From VMGX01 sp038065915 (lineage in GTDB: Bacteria > Patescibacteriota > Minisyncoccia > Phycocordibacterales > 21-14-all-36-13), in assembly GCA_038065915.1 (NCBI GenBank), contig JBBTPZ010000007.1, positions 1-24,765 of the forward strand: a stretch of DNA of 24,765 nucleotides, read 5' to 3'. Both the position numbers and the translations under genes were made by a program. The notes beneath the pieces were generated by a model. The model saw only the letters and a list, made by a program, of their open reading frames with translations, was not told where the DNA came from and made no database searches. Shown here in pieces: positions 13,161-20,122 of this stretch. Numbering within the stretch: position 1 is the stretch's first letter; each line of letters opens with the position of its first letter.

Positions 13161-14690
13161 ATGTCATTAAAAATAGTTATGCTTCTGGCGGGTCTTACCG
13201 GACTCGTTGGAATTGCATTGGGTTATGTTTTGCGATGGATTCTTACCATTGGTAAAAGAGGTTCAATGGAGTTGGAGATAAAGAAAATGATGTTGGAGGC
13301 AAAGGAAGAGGCAAAAAAAATAACGTCTGAGGCAGAAAAAAAATCAGTTAAGATGTTGGAAGATTCAAAAAAGGAAGTTTTTGAAAAAGAAAAGGAATTA
13401 AAAAAGACAGAGGAGCGTTTTATAAAAAAAGAAGAACTTTTGGACAACAGACAAACCGATATAGACAGAGAGGTTGAAGAAATAAAAGGGAAAATAGTTG
13501 AGATAAAAAACACAAAAGATAAAATAGAGAAAATAGTTGCCGAAAAAGAAAAAGAACTTGAAAAAGTTGCTGGGCTATCAAAAGAAGTCGCAAAAGAAGA
13601 ATTATTTAAAGTAGTAGAAAAACAATACGAAGAAGATCTCAGTATAAGAATTCAAAAAGTTGAAATGTCTAATAATGAAAAATTGGAAAGAAAAGCCAAG
13701 GATATTCTTGTCAGTACAATACATAGATTGGGGAATTCTGTTGCTTCAGATGTTATGGCAACAACTGTTTCAATTCCATCAGACGATTTGAAGGGTAAAA
13801 TAATAGGGAAAGAGGGAAGAAACATAAAAGCATTTGAAAAAGTTGCTGGCGTTGAAGTGATAATTGATGATACGCCAGGGACTGTAATAATTTCCTCATT
13901 TGATCCGGTCAGAAGACAGATTGCTCGTGTGGCCCTTGAAAATTTGATTCTGGATGGGAGGATACAACCTGCAAGAATTGAAGAAATGGTTGAAAGTGCA
14001 AAGGAAGAAATAAATAAAATTATAAAAGAAAAAGGAGAACAGGCGGCATATGAATGTGGCGTTTATAATCTTGATACGAGAATAGTTTCTATTTTAGGTC
14101 GTCTATATTTTAGAACAAGCTATGGACAAAATGTTTTGCAACACTCTATAGAGATGTCTCACATCGCGGGAATGTTAGCAGAAGAATTGGGCGCTAATGT
14201 TCAAGTGGCAAGAGCCGGCGCTCTTTTACACGACATAGGCAAAGCGGTTGACCATGAAATACAAGGAACGCATGTTGAAATAGGAATAAGAATTTTACAA
14301 AAATTTGGCGCAGATAAGGCAGTGATTGATGCGATGAAATCGCACCACGAAGAACATCCATACGAAACAGTTGAGTCAATTATTGTACAAGTTGCCGACG
14401 CAATTTCTGGAAGTCGCCCGGGTGCTAGAAGGGACTCTGTAGAAAATTATTTGAAGAGATTGGCAGACCTTGAGGCGATTGCAAATGAGGCCTCTGGGGT
14501 TGAAAAATCCTACGCGATTCAGGCTGGCAGAGAAATAAGAATATTTGTTAAACCAGATAAAGTATCTGATGTTGAAGCAAAAAAAATGGCTCGTGACATT
14601 GCATTAAAAATAGAGAAGGAATTAAAATATCCCGGAGAAATAAAAGTGAATGTAATTCGTGAAACGAGAGTTATAGAATATGCCCGCTAG
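13161..14690 (+). CDS. rny: ribonuclease Y
   Basis: A 509-residue membrane-anchored endoribonuclease that initiates mRNA decay. An N-terminal helix (about 4-27, KIVMLLAGLTGLVGIALGYV) anchors it, followed by a long charged coiled coil (about 38-185). A KH RNA-binding domain carries DLKGKIIGKEGRNIKAFE, and the metal-dependent HD domain carries ARAGALLHDIGKAVDHE and KSHHEEHPYE. The C-terminus (ARDIALKIEKELKYPGEIKV then NVIRETRVIEYA) is the standard RNase Y end, so the gene is complete. No Shine-Dalgarno sequence is seen. A strong terminator follows. It is transcribed alone. Confidence 0.97.
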   Translation: MSLKIVMLLAGLTGLVGIALGYVLRWILTIGKRGSMELEIKKMMLEAKEEAKKITSEAEKKSVKMLEDSKKEVFEKEKELKKTEERFIKKEELLDNRQTDIDREVEEIKGKIVEIKNTKDKIEKIVAEKEKELEKVAGLSKEVAKEELFKVVEKQYEEDLSIRIQKVEMSNNEKLERKAKDILVSTIHRLGNSVASDVMATTVSIPSDDLKGKIIGKEGRNIKAFEKVAGVEVIIDDTPGTVIISSFDPVRRQIARVALENLILDGRIQPARIEEMVESAKEEINKIIKEKGEQAAYECGVYNLDTRIVSILGRLYFRTSYGQNVLQHSIEMSHIAGMLAEELGANVQVARAGALLHDIGKAVDHEIQGTHVEIGIRILQKFGADKAVIDAMKSHHEEHPYETVESIIVQVADAISGSRPGARRDSVENYLKRLADLEAIANEASGVEKSYAIQAGREIRIFVKPDKVSDVEAKKMARDIALKIEKELKYPGEIKVNVIRETRVIEYAR

Positions 14691-14692
14691 GC

Positions 14693-14737
14693 ATCGCAGA
14701 TATACGCAGATAAAAAACCGCAGATTTACGCAGATAT
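14693..14737. repeat. CGCAGAT-type intergenic direct repeats
   Basis: CGCAGATATACGCAGAT and CGCAGATTTACGCAGAT occur in tandem directly after the rny stop. A single related unit, ACGCAGATTTACGCAGAT, is found at 22247-22264 just upstream of nusA. Confidence 0.65.
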
Positions 14738-14780
14738 AAAAAATAAAAAATAAAAAAGAAAATTACCAAGGATAGAAAAA

Positions 14781-14818
14781 AACAAAGGCCTCGCCTTTGC
14801 AAAGGCGAAGCCTTTGTT
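14781..14818 (+). terminator. intrinsic terminator of rny
   Basis: AACAAAGGC-C-TCGCCTTTG and CAAAGGCGA-A-GCCTTTGTT pair over 18 bp with one mismatch, followed by T-rich sequence that merges into the duplicated leader block. Confidence 0.88.
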
Positions 14819-14970
14819 TTTGTTATATGTTATGCGAACAGTTATTTATAAAAAACTTATCAACAATCATTTTTCTATAATCCCTACTCTCTGATATAAT
14901 GAAAAAGTAATTAAAATTACTTTTTCATCTAATTTAGTATCTTAGTTACCAAATTTAATTATTTAACCCA
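14817..14970 (+). promoter_or_regulatory. leader of surface-gene locus A; its first 40 bases are duplicated
   Basis: The first 40 bases (14817-14856, containing TATGCGAACAGTTATTTATA) are identical to 22446-22485 upstream of locus B. A TATAAT (about 14896-14901, in CTCTGATATAATG) follows, then an AAAAGTAATT/AATTACTTTT hairpin and the gene start. The rest of the two leaders is divergent except CTCTGATA. Confidence 0.6.
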
Positions 14971-15309
14971 ATGTCCAACCTCCAAAACTTCTACAAACAA
15001 AATAAAAAACAGTTACTACAAGCTATTCTAATACCATTAACCATGGTATTGCTCGTATTCGGTATTGATTATGGAATAACACAGATAAAAATATCACAGA
15101 TACCTGAATCATTAAGAATAAACACAGACAAAGACAATATAATAGGAGCCCAAGTAATACCAAATGGTAAAATTTATGACAAACAAGACCCTACAAAGGT
15201 AATATACGAAGGTGAAGTAGTTAAATATGCATACAAAACAGAAAAGATACAAGACAAACCAAACGAAGTCCTCTATGTCAAACATCGGGTGTTTGACACA
15301 GGTGTTTGA
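14971..15309 (+). CDS. truncated copy of a membrane-anchored surface protein (locus A)
   Basis: A 112-residue frame starting MSNLQNFYKQNKKQLLQAIL. It has one membrane helix (about 15-36, LLQAILIPLTMVLLVFGIDY) and an extracellular stretch (ITQIKISQIPESLRINTDKD, then IIGAQVIPNGKIYDKQDPTK and VIYEGEVVKYAYKTEKIQDK). Residues about 17-100 match locus B almost residue for residue. After PNEVL the sequence jumps to the palindromic tail that follows the complete gene in locus B, so the central and C-terminal parts are deleted and the last dozen residues (YVKHRVFDTGV) are junction-derived. The relic of the normal gene end (QDVIWFE, stop) survives at 15447-15470. It may be a pseudogene or a silent donor. 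Confidence 0.7.
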   Translation: MSNLQNFYKQNKKQLLQAILIPLTMVLLVFGIDYGITQIKISQIPESLRINTDKDNIIGAQVIPNGKIYDKQDPTKVIYEGEVVKYAYKTEKIQDKPNEVLYVKHRVFDTGV

Positions 15310-15540
15310 CACAGAGTGTTATCAATCTGTGCAACATCCGATATTGCACAAATGTTGCACAAAAAATACATAGGAGTTTCCTATGTATTTTTTTTGTGTC
15401 ACACTGAGTAATACATAGTAATACATAGGAAACTCCTATGTACACACAAGATGTAATTTGGTTTGAATGAAAAATGTCCCCAAGGACATTTTTCATCCCT
15501 TTTTATTTTTTTTAAAATTGTCGCCAAGCGACAATTTTTA
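15276..15540. repeat. palindrome array of locus A, first part
   Basis: In order: TGTCAAACA (15276-15284) with two right arms TGTTTGACA (15290, 15303); GTGCAACAT (15329) with right arms ATATTGCAC (15341) and ATGTTGCAC (15352); a 15-bp ACATAGGA/TCCTATGT hairpin with T8 (15361-15393); a second ACATAGGA/TCCTATGT hairpin; the relic QDVIWFE-stop; the hairpin ATGAAAAATGTCC/GGACATTTTTCAT (15467-15496); and AAAATTGTCGC/GCGACAATTTT (15514-15538). Nearly all of it recurs at 23988-24180 in locus B. Confidence 0.75.
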
Positions 15541-15608
15541 ACCCTGTTTTGTGTGCAATCTAAATTACTTTAAAAAATCATTTGTCTCCCGTTGGGAGAG
15601 CAAGTTAA

Positions 15609-15652
15609 AAAGGTCGCCCTATTTCTGCTATAGCAGAAATAGGGCGACCTTT
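15609..15652. repeat. 44-bp perfect palindrome
   Basis: Two 22-base arms, beginning AAAGGTCGCCCTATTTCTGC, are exactly complementary with no spacer. The locus-B copy (about 24412-24455) has a few substitutions. The run could act as a terminator in either direction or extrude as a cruciform. Confidence 0.85.
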
Positions 15653-15679
15653 GGTTAAGCTGTTAGGTCTTGCTTAATT

Positions 15680-15871
15680 GTGCAACATCCGATGTTGCAC
15701 AAATGTTGCACAAACCGAGTTACTAAACCCCAACTTCTGGTACTAAGTGGGGGCTAAACGCAAAAATAAATTATGGATGAAAAAAACAAAAAGGGATGAA
15801 AAATGCCATTATGGGCATTTTTCTAAAAAAACAAAAAGGGATGAAAACTGTCGCTTGACGACAGTTTTCAT
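15680..15871. repeat. palindrome array of locus A, second part
   Basis: GTGCAACATC-C-GATGTTGCAC (15680-15700) is followed by a repeated right arm ATGTTGCAC (15703-15711). Next come GAAAAATGCC/GGCATTTTTC (15798-15823) and ATGAAAACTGTCG/CGACAGTTTTCAT (15841-15871), each preceded by AACAAAAAGGGATGAAAA-like sequence. The block from 15586 to 15830 is largely repeated at 24385-24740. Confidence 0.75.
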
Positions 15872-16015
15872 TTATCCACGCATTTACTTCTCCTTGCATT
15901 TGTTATTTATGCTATTATTTATTAAGTTAAAAAGTGTGAGTAAAAAATAGCAATATTTTATATTATTTAATTCATTATAAACCCCGATGAAAATTGGGAT
16001 TAAAAGAAAAAAATC

Positions 16016-17443
16016 ATGTTTTTAAATACAATTAATAAAAAGATTTCAACTATGATTTTGTTGTCCGTTTTCTTGTTTCTTTTCGTTGCGACAAACGCTA
16101 ATGCCGCAACAACAATAAGCACAAATATAACAACTGGCGGAACATTAACAGTAAGTGGCAACGCCTCTTTAGGCACAGTTAATGGAAATACAATAACAAC
16201 AGGAACAGGCGTATTGACATTAGGTGCAGGAAAAACCCTAACCGTATCTAACACACTAACATTAGCAGGAACAGATTCTTCAACACTTAACATCGGAGCT
16301 GGTGGAACACTTGGAACAGGTGCATTTGCTACGATTGCAAGTTATCAAACAGTTCTAACAAACTCTGCGGGACTTTTGGCGGCACTAAGCGACGAAACAG
16401 GAACAGGTCTTTCTGTATTCAATAACTCACCAACATTTCTTGACGACATAACAATCGGAACTGTGGGAACCGCGACAGGACAGATTAAAATAAAGGGGAC
16501 AACTTCTGGGACCGTGACAGTGCAAACAGCAGATGCCGCGGGGACATATACTTTGACCCTACCAACAGATGATGGAACTACAAGTCAATTTCTTCAAACA
16601 AACGGTTCGGGTGTTTTGACTTGGGCGACAGGCAATTCAGGAACAGTTACATCGGTTGGTGTTGTAGCTCCTATTGGACTTACAGTTTCAGGTTCACCAA
16701 TAACTTCTTCAGGAAATATGACTTTAGCGTTTGATATTGAACCAACATTTATTCCTTTTGGTAGTGGAACAAGAACAATGGCCACATCAACTGCTTTATA
16801 CTACACATCAGGAACGGGAACTTTGAACGCTACAACATTCGTGGGGGCTTTAACGGGAAATGCAGATACAGTAACGGGACTTTCAGTAACAGGAGGACAA
16901 ACACTTACAGTTACTACGGGCGGAACTTTAGGAACAGGTGCTTATGCTACGATAGCAAACTACGCGACACTTGCAGACCCAGTATTTACAGGATCACTTG
17001 CAATACCACAAGGAGCTAGTCCAACAGTTGATGCCGTTGGGGAGATGGCATTTGATACTACAGATAATCAATTATTAATAGCAACAAGCACAACCCCTGT
17101 CGTTATACGAACAACAAATAAAATTTTCTCGTTCACACTGGCTTCAACTTCACCAGAATTCTTTAACGGCGGTTCACTTCCAGTTCCTCCAGAGACAGAC
17201 GGATATACAATAACTAGTTATAGTTGTTATGTAACCGGTGGGACATCAGTTGTGTTCACACCATCAGATGGAACGAATGATATGGATGCCATAACTTGCG
17301 CTGCGACAATAACATCAGATACAAATATTTCGGCGAATCCAATAGCAACGGCGGGAGAATTAATGAAAGTAAAAGTTGGAGCGATTACAGGAGTGGTTAA
17401 CTATGTTTCATTCTCCGCATTTGGAACCTGGACGAGAGAATAA
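16016..17443 (+). CDS. secreted tail-fibre-like repeat protein
   Basis: A 475-residue protein with a signal peptide: a basic start (MFLNTINKKIST), a hydrophobic core (MILLSVFLFLFVAT) and a likely cleavage after NANA. The mature part is rich in T, G, S and A and poor in charge, as in beta-helical or fibre proteins. TVTVQTADAAGTYTLTLPTD with GTVTSVGVVAPIGLTVSGSP resembles phage tail-fibre and virion-decoration repeats. GTLGTGAFATIASYQ and GTLGTGAYATIANYA are internal repeats. The C-terminus (about 370-475) holds a separate beta-rich domain with two cysteines (SCYVTG, ITCAAT). No Shine-Dalgarno sequence is seen. It is likely a surface or secreted fibre; domestication from phage is possible. It is followed by a terminator and a hairpin array. 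Confidence 0.75.
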   Translation: MFLNTINKKISTMILLSVFLFLFVATNANAATTISTNITTGGTLTVSGNASLGTVNGNTITTGTGVLTLGAGKTLTVSNTLTLAGTDSSTLNIGAGGTLGTGAFATIASYQTVLTNSAGLLAALSDETGTGLSVFNNSPTFLDDITIGTVGTATGQIKIKGTTSGTVTVQTADAAGTYTLTLPTDDGTTSQFLQTNGSGVLTWATGNSGTVTSVGVVAPIGLTVSGSPITSSGNMTLAFDIEPTFIPFGSGTRTMATSTALYYTSGTGTLNATTFVGALTGNADTVTGLSVTGGQTLTVTTGGTLGTGAYATIANYATLADPVFTGSLAIPQGASPTVDAVGEMAFDTTDNQLLIATSTTPVVIRTTNKIFSFTLASTSPEFFNGGSLPVPPETDGYTITSYSCYVTGGTSVVFTPSDGTNDMDAITCAATITSDTNISANPIATAGELMKVKVGAITGVVNYVSFSAFGTWTRE

Positions 17444-17466
17444 AAATGCTCTGGAAGAGCATTTTT
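17442..17466 (+). terminator. intrinsic terminator of the fibre-like gene
   Basis: AAAAATGCTC and GAGCATTTTT form a 10-bp stem with a five-base loop, starting at the stop codon. Confidence 0.85.
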
Positions 17467-17489
17467 ATCCCGCTTGTTTTTAAAATTGT

Positions 17490-17711
17490 CGTTAATTCAA
17501 AACCTCTGGGAGAGGTTTTCAAGAAACGTGTCAGATTTTTATCCATAATTTTAAAATCCCTAACTTTCAAAGCTCTAAACGAGCTTTGAAAGAAAAGTGT
17601 TAGTTTTAGATCCTAATTCATAGGATTTTAGAAAACCGTATTAGATTTTTATCTTGGGTTTTTATATAAAAGAAATTCCTGCTTTAACTAGAAAGTTAGA
17701 GCAGGAATTTA
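17490..17711. repeat. hairpin-plus-spacer array
   Basis: Successive hairpins CAAAACCTC/GAGGTTTTC, CTTTCAAAGCTC/GAGCTTTGAAAG, ATCCTA/TAGGAT and AAATTCCTGCT.../...AGCAGGAATTT are separated by a related spacer: AAGAAACGTGTCAGATTTTT, AAGAAAAGTGTTAGTTTTAG and AGAAAACCGTATTAGATTTT. The arms vary while pairing is kept. No gene is seen. Confidence 0.6.
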
Positions 17712-17740
17712 ATTATGGATGAAAAAAATATTATGAATGG

Positions 17741-17770
17741 ATGAAAAATGTCCTTGGGGACATTTTTCAT
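17741..17770 (-). terminator. terminator of clpP, a member of the ATGAAAA hairpin family
   Basis: ATGAAAAATGTCC and GGACATTTTTCAT form a perfect 13-bp stem with a four-base loop. The clpP stop codon TGA (17767-17769) is the outer part of the stem on the minus strand. Confidence 0.85.
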
Positions 17771-18345
17771 TTCTTTTTTAAGATATCATCAATTATTCCA
17801 TATTTTTTTGCCTCATCTGAGTCCATGAAAAAATCGCGCTCAACGTCTTTTTCAATTTTATCTAACGGCTGGCCAGTATTTTTTGATAGAATTTTATTTA
17901 ATTTTTCTCTCAATTTTATTATATGCTTTGCGGTTATTTCTATATCTGTTGCCTGTCCTTGCGCTCCTCCCCACGGTTGGTGAATCATAATTTCTGAATT
18001 TGGAAGACAAAATCTTTTTCCTTTTGCACCTGCAGATAAAACTATCGCTCCGCCAGAAGCCGCCATACCTACACAGACGGTGGATACATCCGGCTTTATG
18101 TGATTCATCGTATCTACCATTGCTAATGTTGCGGCGACATCACCGCCCGGAGAATTAACATAAAGTTTTATATCTTTTTTCGGGTCTTCCGATTCAAGAA
18201 ACAATAATTGTGCGATAACAATATTTGCCAAATGTTCATCAATTGTGCCACCGAGAAATACTATACGGTCTTTTAATAGGCGAGAGTATATGTCGTACGC
18301 TCTTTCGCCAAACTGTGATTTTTCTATAACGGTAGGAATTAACAT
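17767..18345 (-). CDS. clpP: ATP-dependent Clp protease proteolytic subunit
   Basis: A 192-residue serine protease that assembles into the two-ring chamber fed by Clp ATPases. The active site is complete: S97 in VGMAASGGA, H122 in IMIHQPWGG and the aspartate in KDVERDFFMDSDEA (about 170). YVNSPGGDV and AKKYGIIDDI are family hallmarks. The residue after the nucleophile is Gly instead of the common Met (ASMG), a tolerated variation. Length is normal. No Shine-Dalgarno sequence is seen. It lies downstream of tig on the same strand, the order often seen in bacteria (tig-clpP), separated here by about 170 bases with AAATCAC repeats. Confidence 0.97.
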   Translation of the reverse strand: MLIPTVIEKSQFGERAYDIYSRLLKDRIVFLGGTIDEHLANIVIAQLLFLESEDPKKDIKLYVNSPGGDVAATLAMVDTMNHIKPDVSTVCVGMAASGGAIVLSAGAKGKRFCLPNSEIMIHQPWGGAQGQATDIEITAKHIIKLREKLNKILSKNTGQPLDKIEKDVERDFFMDSDEAKKYGIIDDILKKK

Positions 18346-18414
18346 AATTTATTTATATTAAGATTATTCAATGATGTGCCTAAATAATAATCTTTTTAAG
18401 CCGTTTTGCAAGAT

Positions 18415-18455
18415 AAAAACATAAAAACATAAAATCACGAAAACACAAAATCAAA
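18415..18455. repeat. AAAACATA/AAATCAC direct repeats
   Basis: AAAAACATAAAAACATAAAA followed by TCACGAAAACACAAAATCAA lies between clpP and tig. It is of the same kind as the tracts near 925, 2746 and 12091. Confidence 0.5.
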
Positions 18456-18513
18456 AAAAATATTTCATTAGTAATTAAAAATTGAAAATTTGACATTTAG
18501 AAAATCAAAAATG

Positions 18514-18885
18514 TTATTTCTGATTTTCCAAAAATTCCATCACTTTTTCATTTGTGAGAACTGTTTCCACATATATTTTAACTCTTTCTGGGTCTGCGCT
18601 TTTGTAATGCTCTAACAGATGGACGACTTCTTTTTGGAGTTCTTCTTTGTTTGGATAAAGATTCTCTTTTGACGCTATTTTATTTAATGTCAGTTGTATT
18701 TTTGCCTTTTTTTCTGCGGACGGTTTCCACTCGTCATGCAATTGTTCCTCGGTTTTTCCTGATTTTATAAGATAAGTTTTAAAATCTATTTTTGCATTTT
18801 CAACATCCGTTTTTAATTGTGATAGCATTTTTTCTAACTCAGATTCAATTAATATTTCTGGAATTTCTACTTTTGTTTCTTTCAA
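18514..18885 (-). CDS. tig: trigger factor, C-terminal part (after a frameshift)
   Basis: Continuous with the upstream part of tig if one A is added to the A7 run at 18931-18937 (T7 on the plus strand). The joined frame runs through EKKLRNKDKKRVEIIESVLK into KETKVEIPEILIESELEKML. This half is the helical C-terminal chaperone domain: SELEKMLSQLKTDVE, AEKKAKIQLTLNKIASKENL and KIYVETVLTNEKVMEFLENQ, all typical of trigger factor. The first ATG of this frame (18885) lies inside the domain and is unlikely to be a real start. Its stop is normal. The break may be a sequencing error, a real pseudogene, or tolerated through slippage on the A run. Confidence 0.85.
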   Translation of the reverse strand: MKETKVEIPEILIESELEKMLSQLKTDVENAKIDFKTYLIKSGKTEEQLHDEWKPSAEKKAKIQLTLNKIASKENLYPNKEELQKEVVHLLEHYKSADPERVKIYVETVLTNEKVMEFLENQK

Positions 18886-18926
18886 TACACTTTCTATTAT
18901 TTCTACTCTTTTTTTATCTTTATTTC

Positions 18927-19607
18927 TTAATTTTTTTCGTACAAAATATTTTCTCTTAATTTTTTCTTGAAGTCCTCCACATTTTCAAACTTGCCCAGTT
19001 TTTTTACAAACCCATCATTAAACTCAGGCATGTTTTTCTCATTAATTTCACTTCCGCGTTGGTCTGCGCTTGCCTCGCCATAGCGGGGTGAGTCCGCGTT
19101 TTGAGTTTTCTCAAAATGGTCATAAAGAGCCCATTGTTTTCTTATTCCCAAAATTGCATCATCAAATTCTTTGTCGGTTACAGTTGGGTCTTCGTCTTTT
19201 TTTGCCATTATTTTTTTTGCCTTTTCTTTATAATCAGGCAATTCTATTTTTGGAATTATTGTTGTTATTGCTTTAAAGCAAAGTGGATTATTCTCTGCCA
19301 GTTTGGTTATTGAGATTAACGGTCTGCCGATTGCATTGATATTATTATCCAAAATTATTTCAGGATATATTTTTTGTATAGCTCTTTCTATCATTTCATT
19401 TAATAACTCCACTTGTCCGATTTTTTTGACTAAAATATCTTCTGGGACACGCCCTTTTCTAAATCCAGGAACTGTTATTTTTTCCGAAAATTCGGAGATT
19501 ACAGATTTTCTATGCTCCCCAACTTCCTTCCACGGTATTTCTACATCAATTTCTATTTGGGATTTTTCTAAGTCCTTTATTTTTATATTATATTTTTCAT
19601 TTACCAT
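18927..19607 (-). CDS. tig: trigger factor, N-terminal ribosome-binding part
   Basis: Trigger factor binds nascent chains at the ribosome exit tunnel. From the ATG at 19607 (MVNEKYNIKIKDLEKSQIEI) the ribosome-binding domain is complete and has the signature VPGFRKGRVPEDIL (GFRxGxxP). The PPIase (FKBP-like) domain that normally follows is absent: VTDKEFDDAILGIRKQWALY leads almost directly to MPEFNDGFVKKLGKFENVED, which opens the C-terminal domain. In between is an unusual GC-rich segment (DSPRYGEASADQRGSE). The frame stops at 18927 after an A7 run; the rest follows in another frame. The reassembled protein would be about 364 residues, short of the usual 430. An earlier ATG at 19643 adds a hydrophobic stretch and is less likely. 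Confidence 0.88.
   Translation of the reverse strand: MVNEKYNIKIKDLEKSQIEIDVEIPWKEVGEHRKSVISEFSEKITVPGFRKGRVPEDILVKKIGQVELLNEMIERAIQKIYPEIILDNNINAIGRPLISITKLAENNPLCFKAITTIIPKIELPDYKEKAKKIMAKKDEDPTVTDKEFDDAILGIRKQWALYDHFEKTQNADSPRYGEASADQRGSEINEKNMPEFNDGFVKKLGKFENVEDFKKKLRENILYEKN
19051..19100. repeat. GC-rich insert-like segment within tig
   Basis: About 50 bases of far higher GC than their surroundings, bounded by TCCGCGTT at 19053-19060 and 19093-19100 and holding a GCCTCGC/GCGGGG imperfect hairpin. It encodes part of RYGEASADQRG. It resembles palindromic elements known to insert within genes. Confidence 0.4.
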
Positions 19608-19642
19608 AGAGAAGAATATTACTATAAACAGAATAAAAATCA

Positions 19643-19674
19643 AAAAAAACTCCGACCATAGTCGGAGTTTTTTT
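19643..19674 (-). terminator. terminator-like hairpin upstream of tig
   Basis: AAAAAACTCCGAC and GTCGGAGTTTTTT pair around a four-base loop. It lies between the stop of... the tig promoter region and the next minus-strand gene (stop at 19688), and so ends that gene's transcript before tig. Confidence 0.85.
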
Positions 19675-19687
19675 AGTTAAGAAAGAT

Positions 19688-20062
19688 TTACAAACCTAAC
19701 TCAGTATCAATATTTTGTAGTTCTTTGTCTAGATTATTTAGGCCGGTGGCATTTAAATCCATTTCAATATCGCTAACTTTATTTGAACTCCCTTGAGTTT
19801 TTAAAGAATCTAGCGCAGTGTCTGTTTCCGAAAGAATTTGTTCTGGTGTGATAGAGGCCTGTGTTTCTTTTTCTACAATTTGTTTGCCCCAGAAATATAA
19901 ACCACCGATTATCAACACTAAGATTATTATTATTGACCCGATGATTGCGCCAGTTGATTTTGTTTGTGGCGCTTCTATTTCCGGAACATGTTCATCCACA
20001 ACAGGAGTTTCTCTTGGAACGAATATTTCTGTCACTCTGTTTTTGTTTTGTTCGTTTTCCAT
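19688..20062 (-). CDS. single-pass membrane protein, 124 residues
   Basis: A cytoplasmic-type polar start (MENEQNKNRVTEIFVPRETP), one membrane helix (about 38-58, GAIIGSIIIILVLIIGGLYF) and a polar C-terminal part (TPEQILSETDTALDSLKTQG, DLNATGLNNLDKELQNIDTE). The repeated 'NATGLNNLDKELQNIDTELGL' end is typical of small uncharacterised envelope proteins found in many CPR genomes, a recollection and not a proof. No function is known. It has its own terminator. No Shine-Dalgarno sequence is seen. Confidence 0.7.
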   Translation of the reverse strand: MENEQNKNRVTEIFVPRETPVVDEHVPEIEAPQTKSTGAIIGSIIIILVLIIGGLYFWGKQIVEKETQASITPEQILSETDTALDSLKTQGSSNKVSDIEMDLNATGLNNLDKELQNIDTELGL

Positions 20063-20122
20063 GTTTTTTATTTTATTAAATTTTTGCTAAAAAATTTTTG
20101 TCTCACAATGAAAGTTAAATAA

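Noticed and set aside
15276..15871. CRISPR array
   Set aside because: The repeats are different palindromes at irregular spacing with no unique spacers of constant length and no cas genes.
15747..15950. 67-residue open frame across the locus A tail
   Set aside because: It reads through two ATGAAAA-family hairpins (KKTKRDEK repeated) and has no ribosome binding site; it is a by-product of the repeats.
7648..17769. Alternative genetic code (TGA as glycine or tryptophan)
   Set aside because: yraN and clpP end in TGA at their expected lengths, so TGA is a stop.
17741..17983. Plus-strand 80-residue frame starting in the clpP terminator
   Set aside because: It is antisense to clpP and its start lies in a repeated hairpin.
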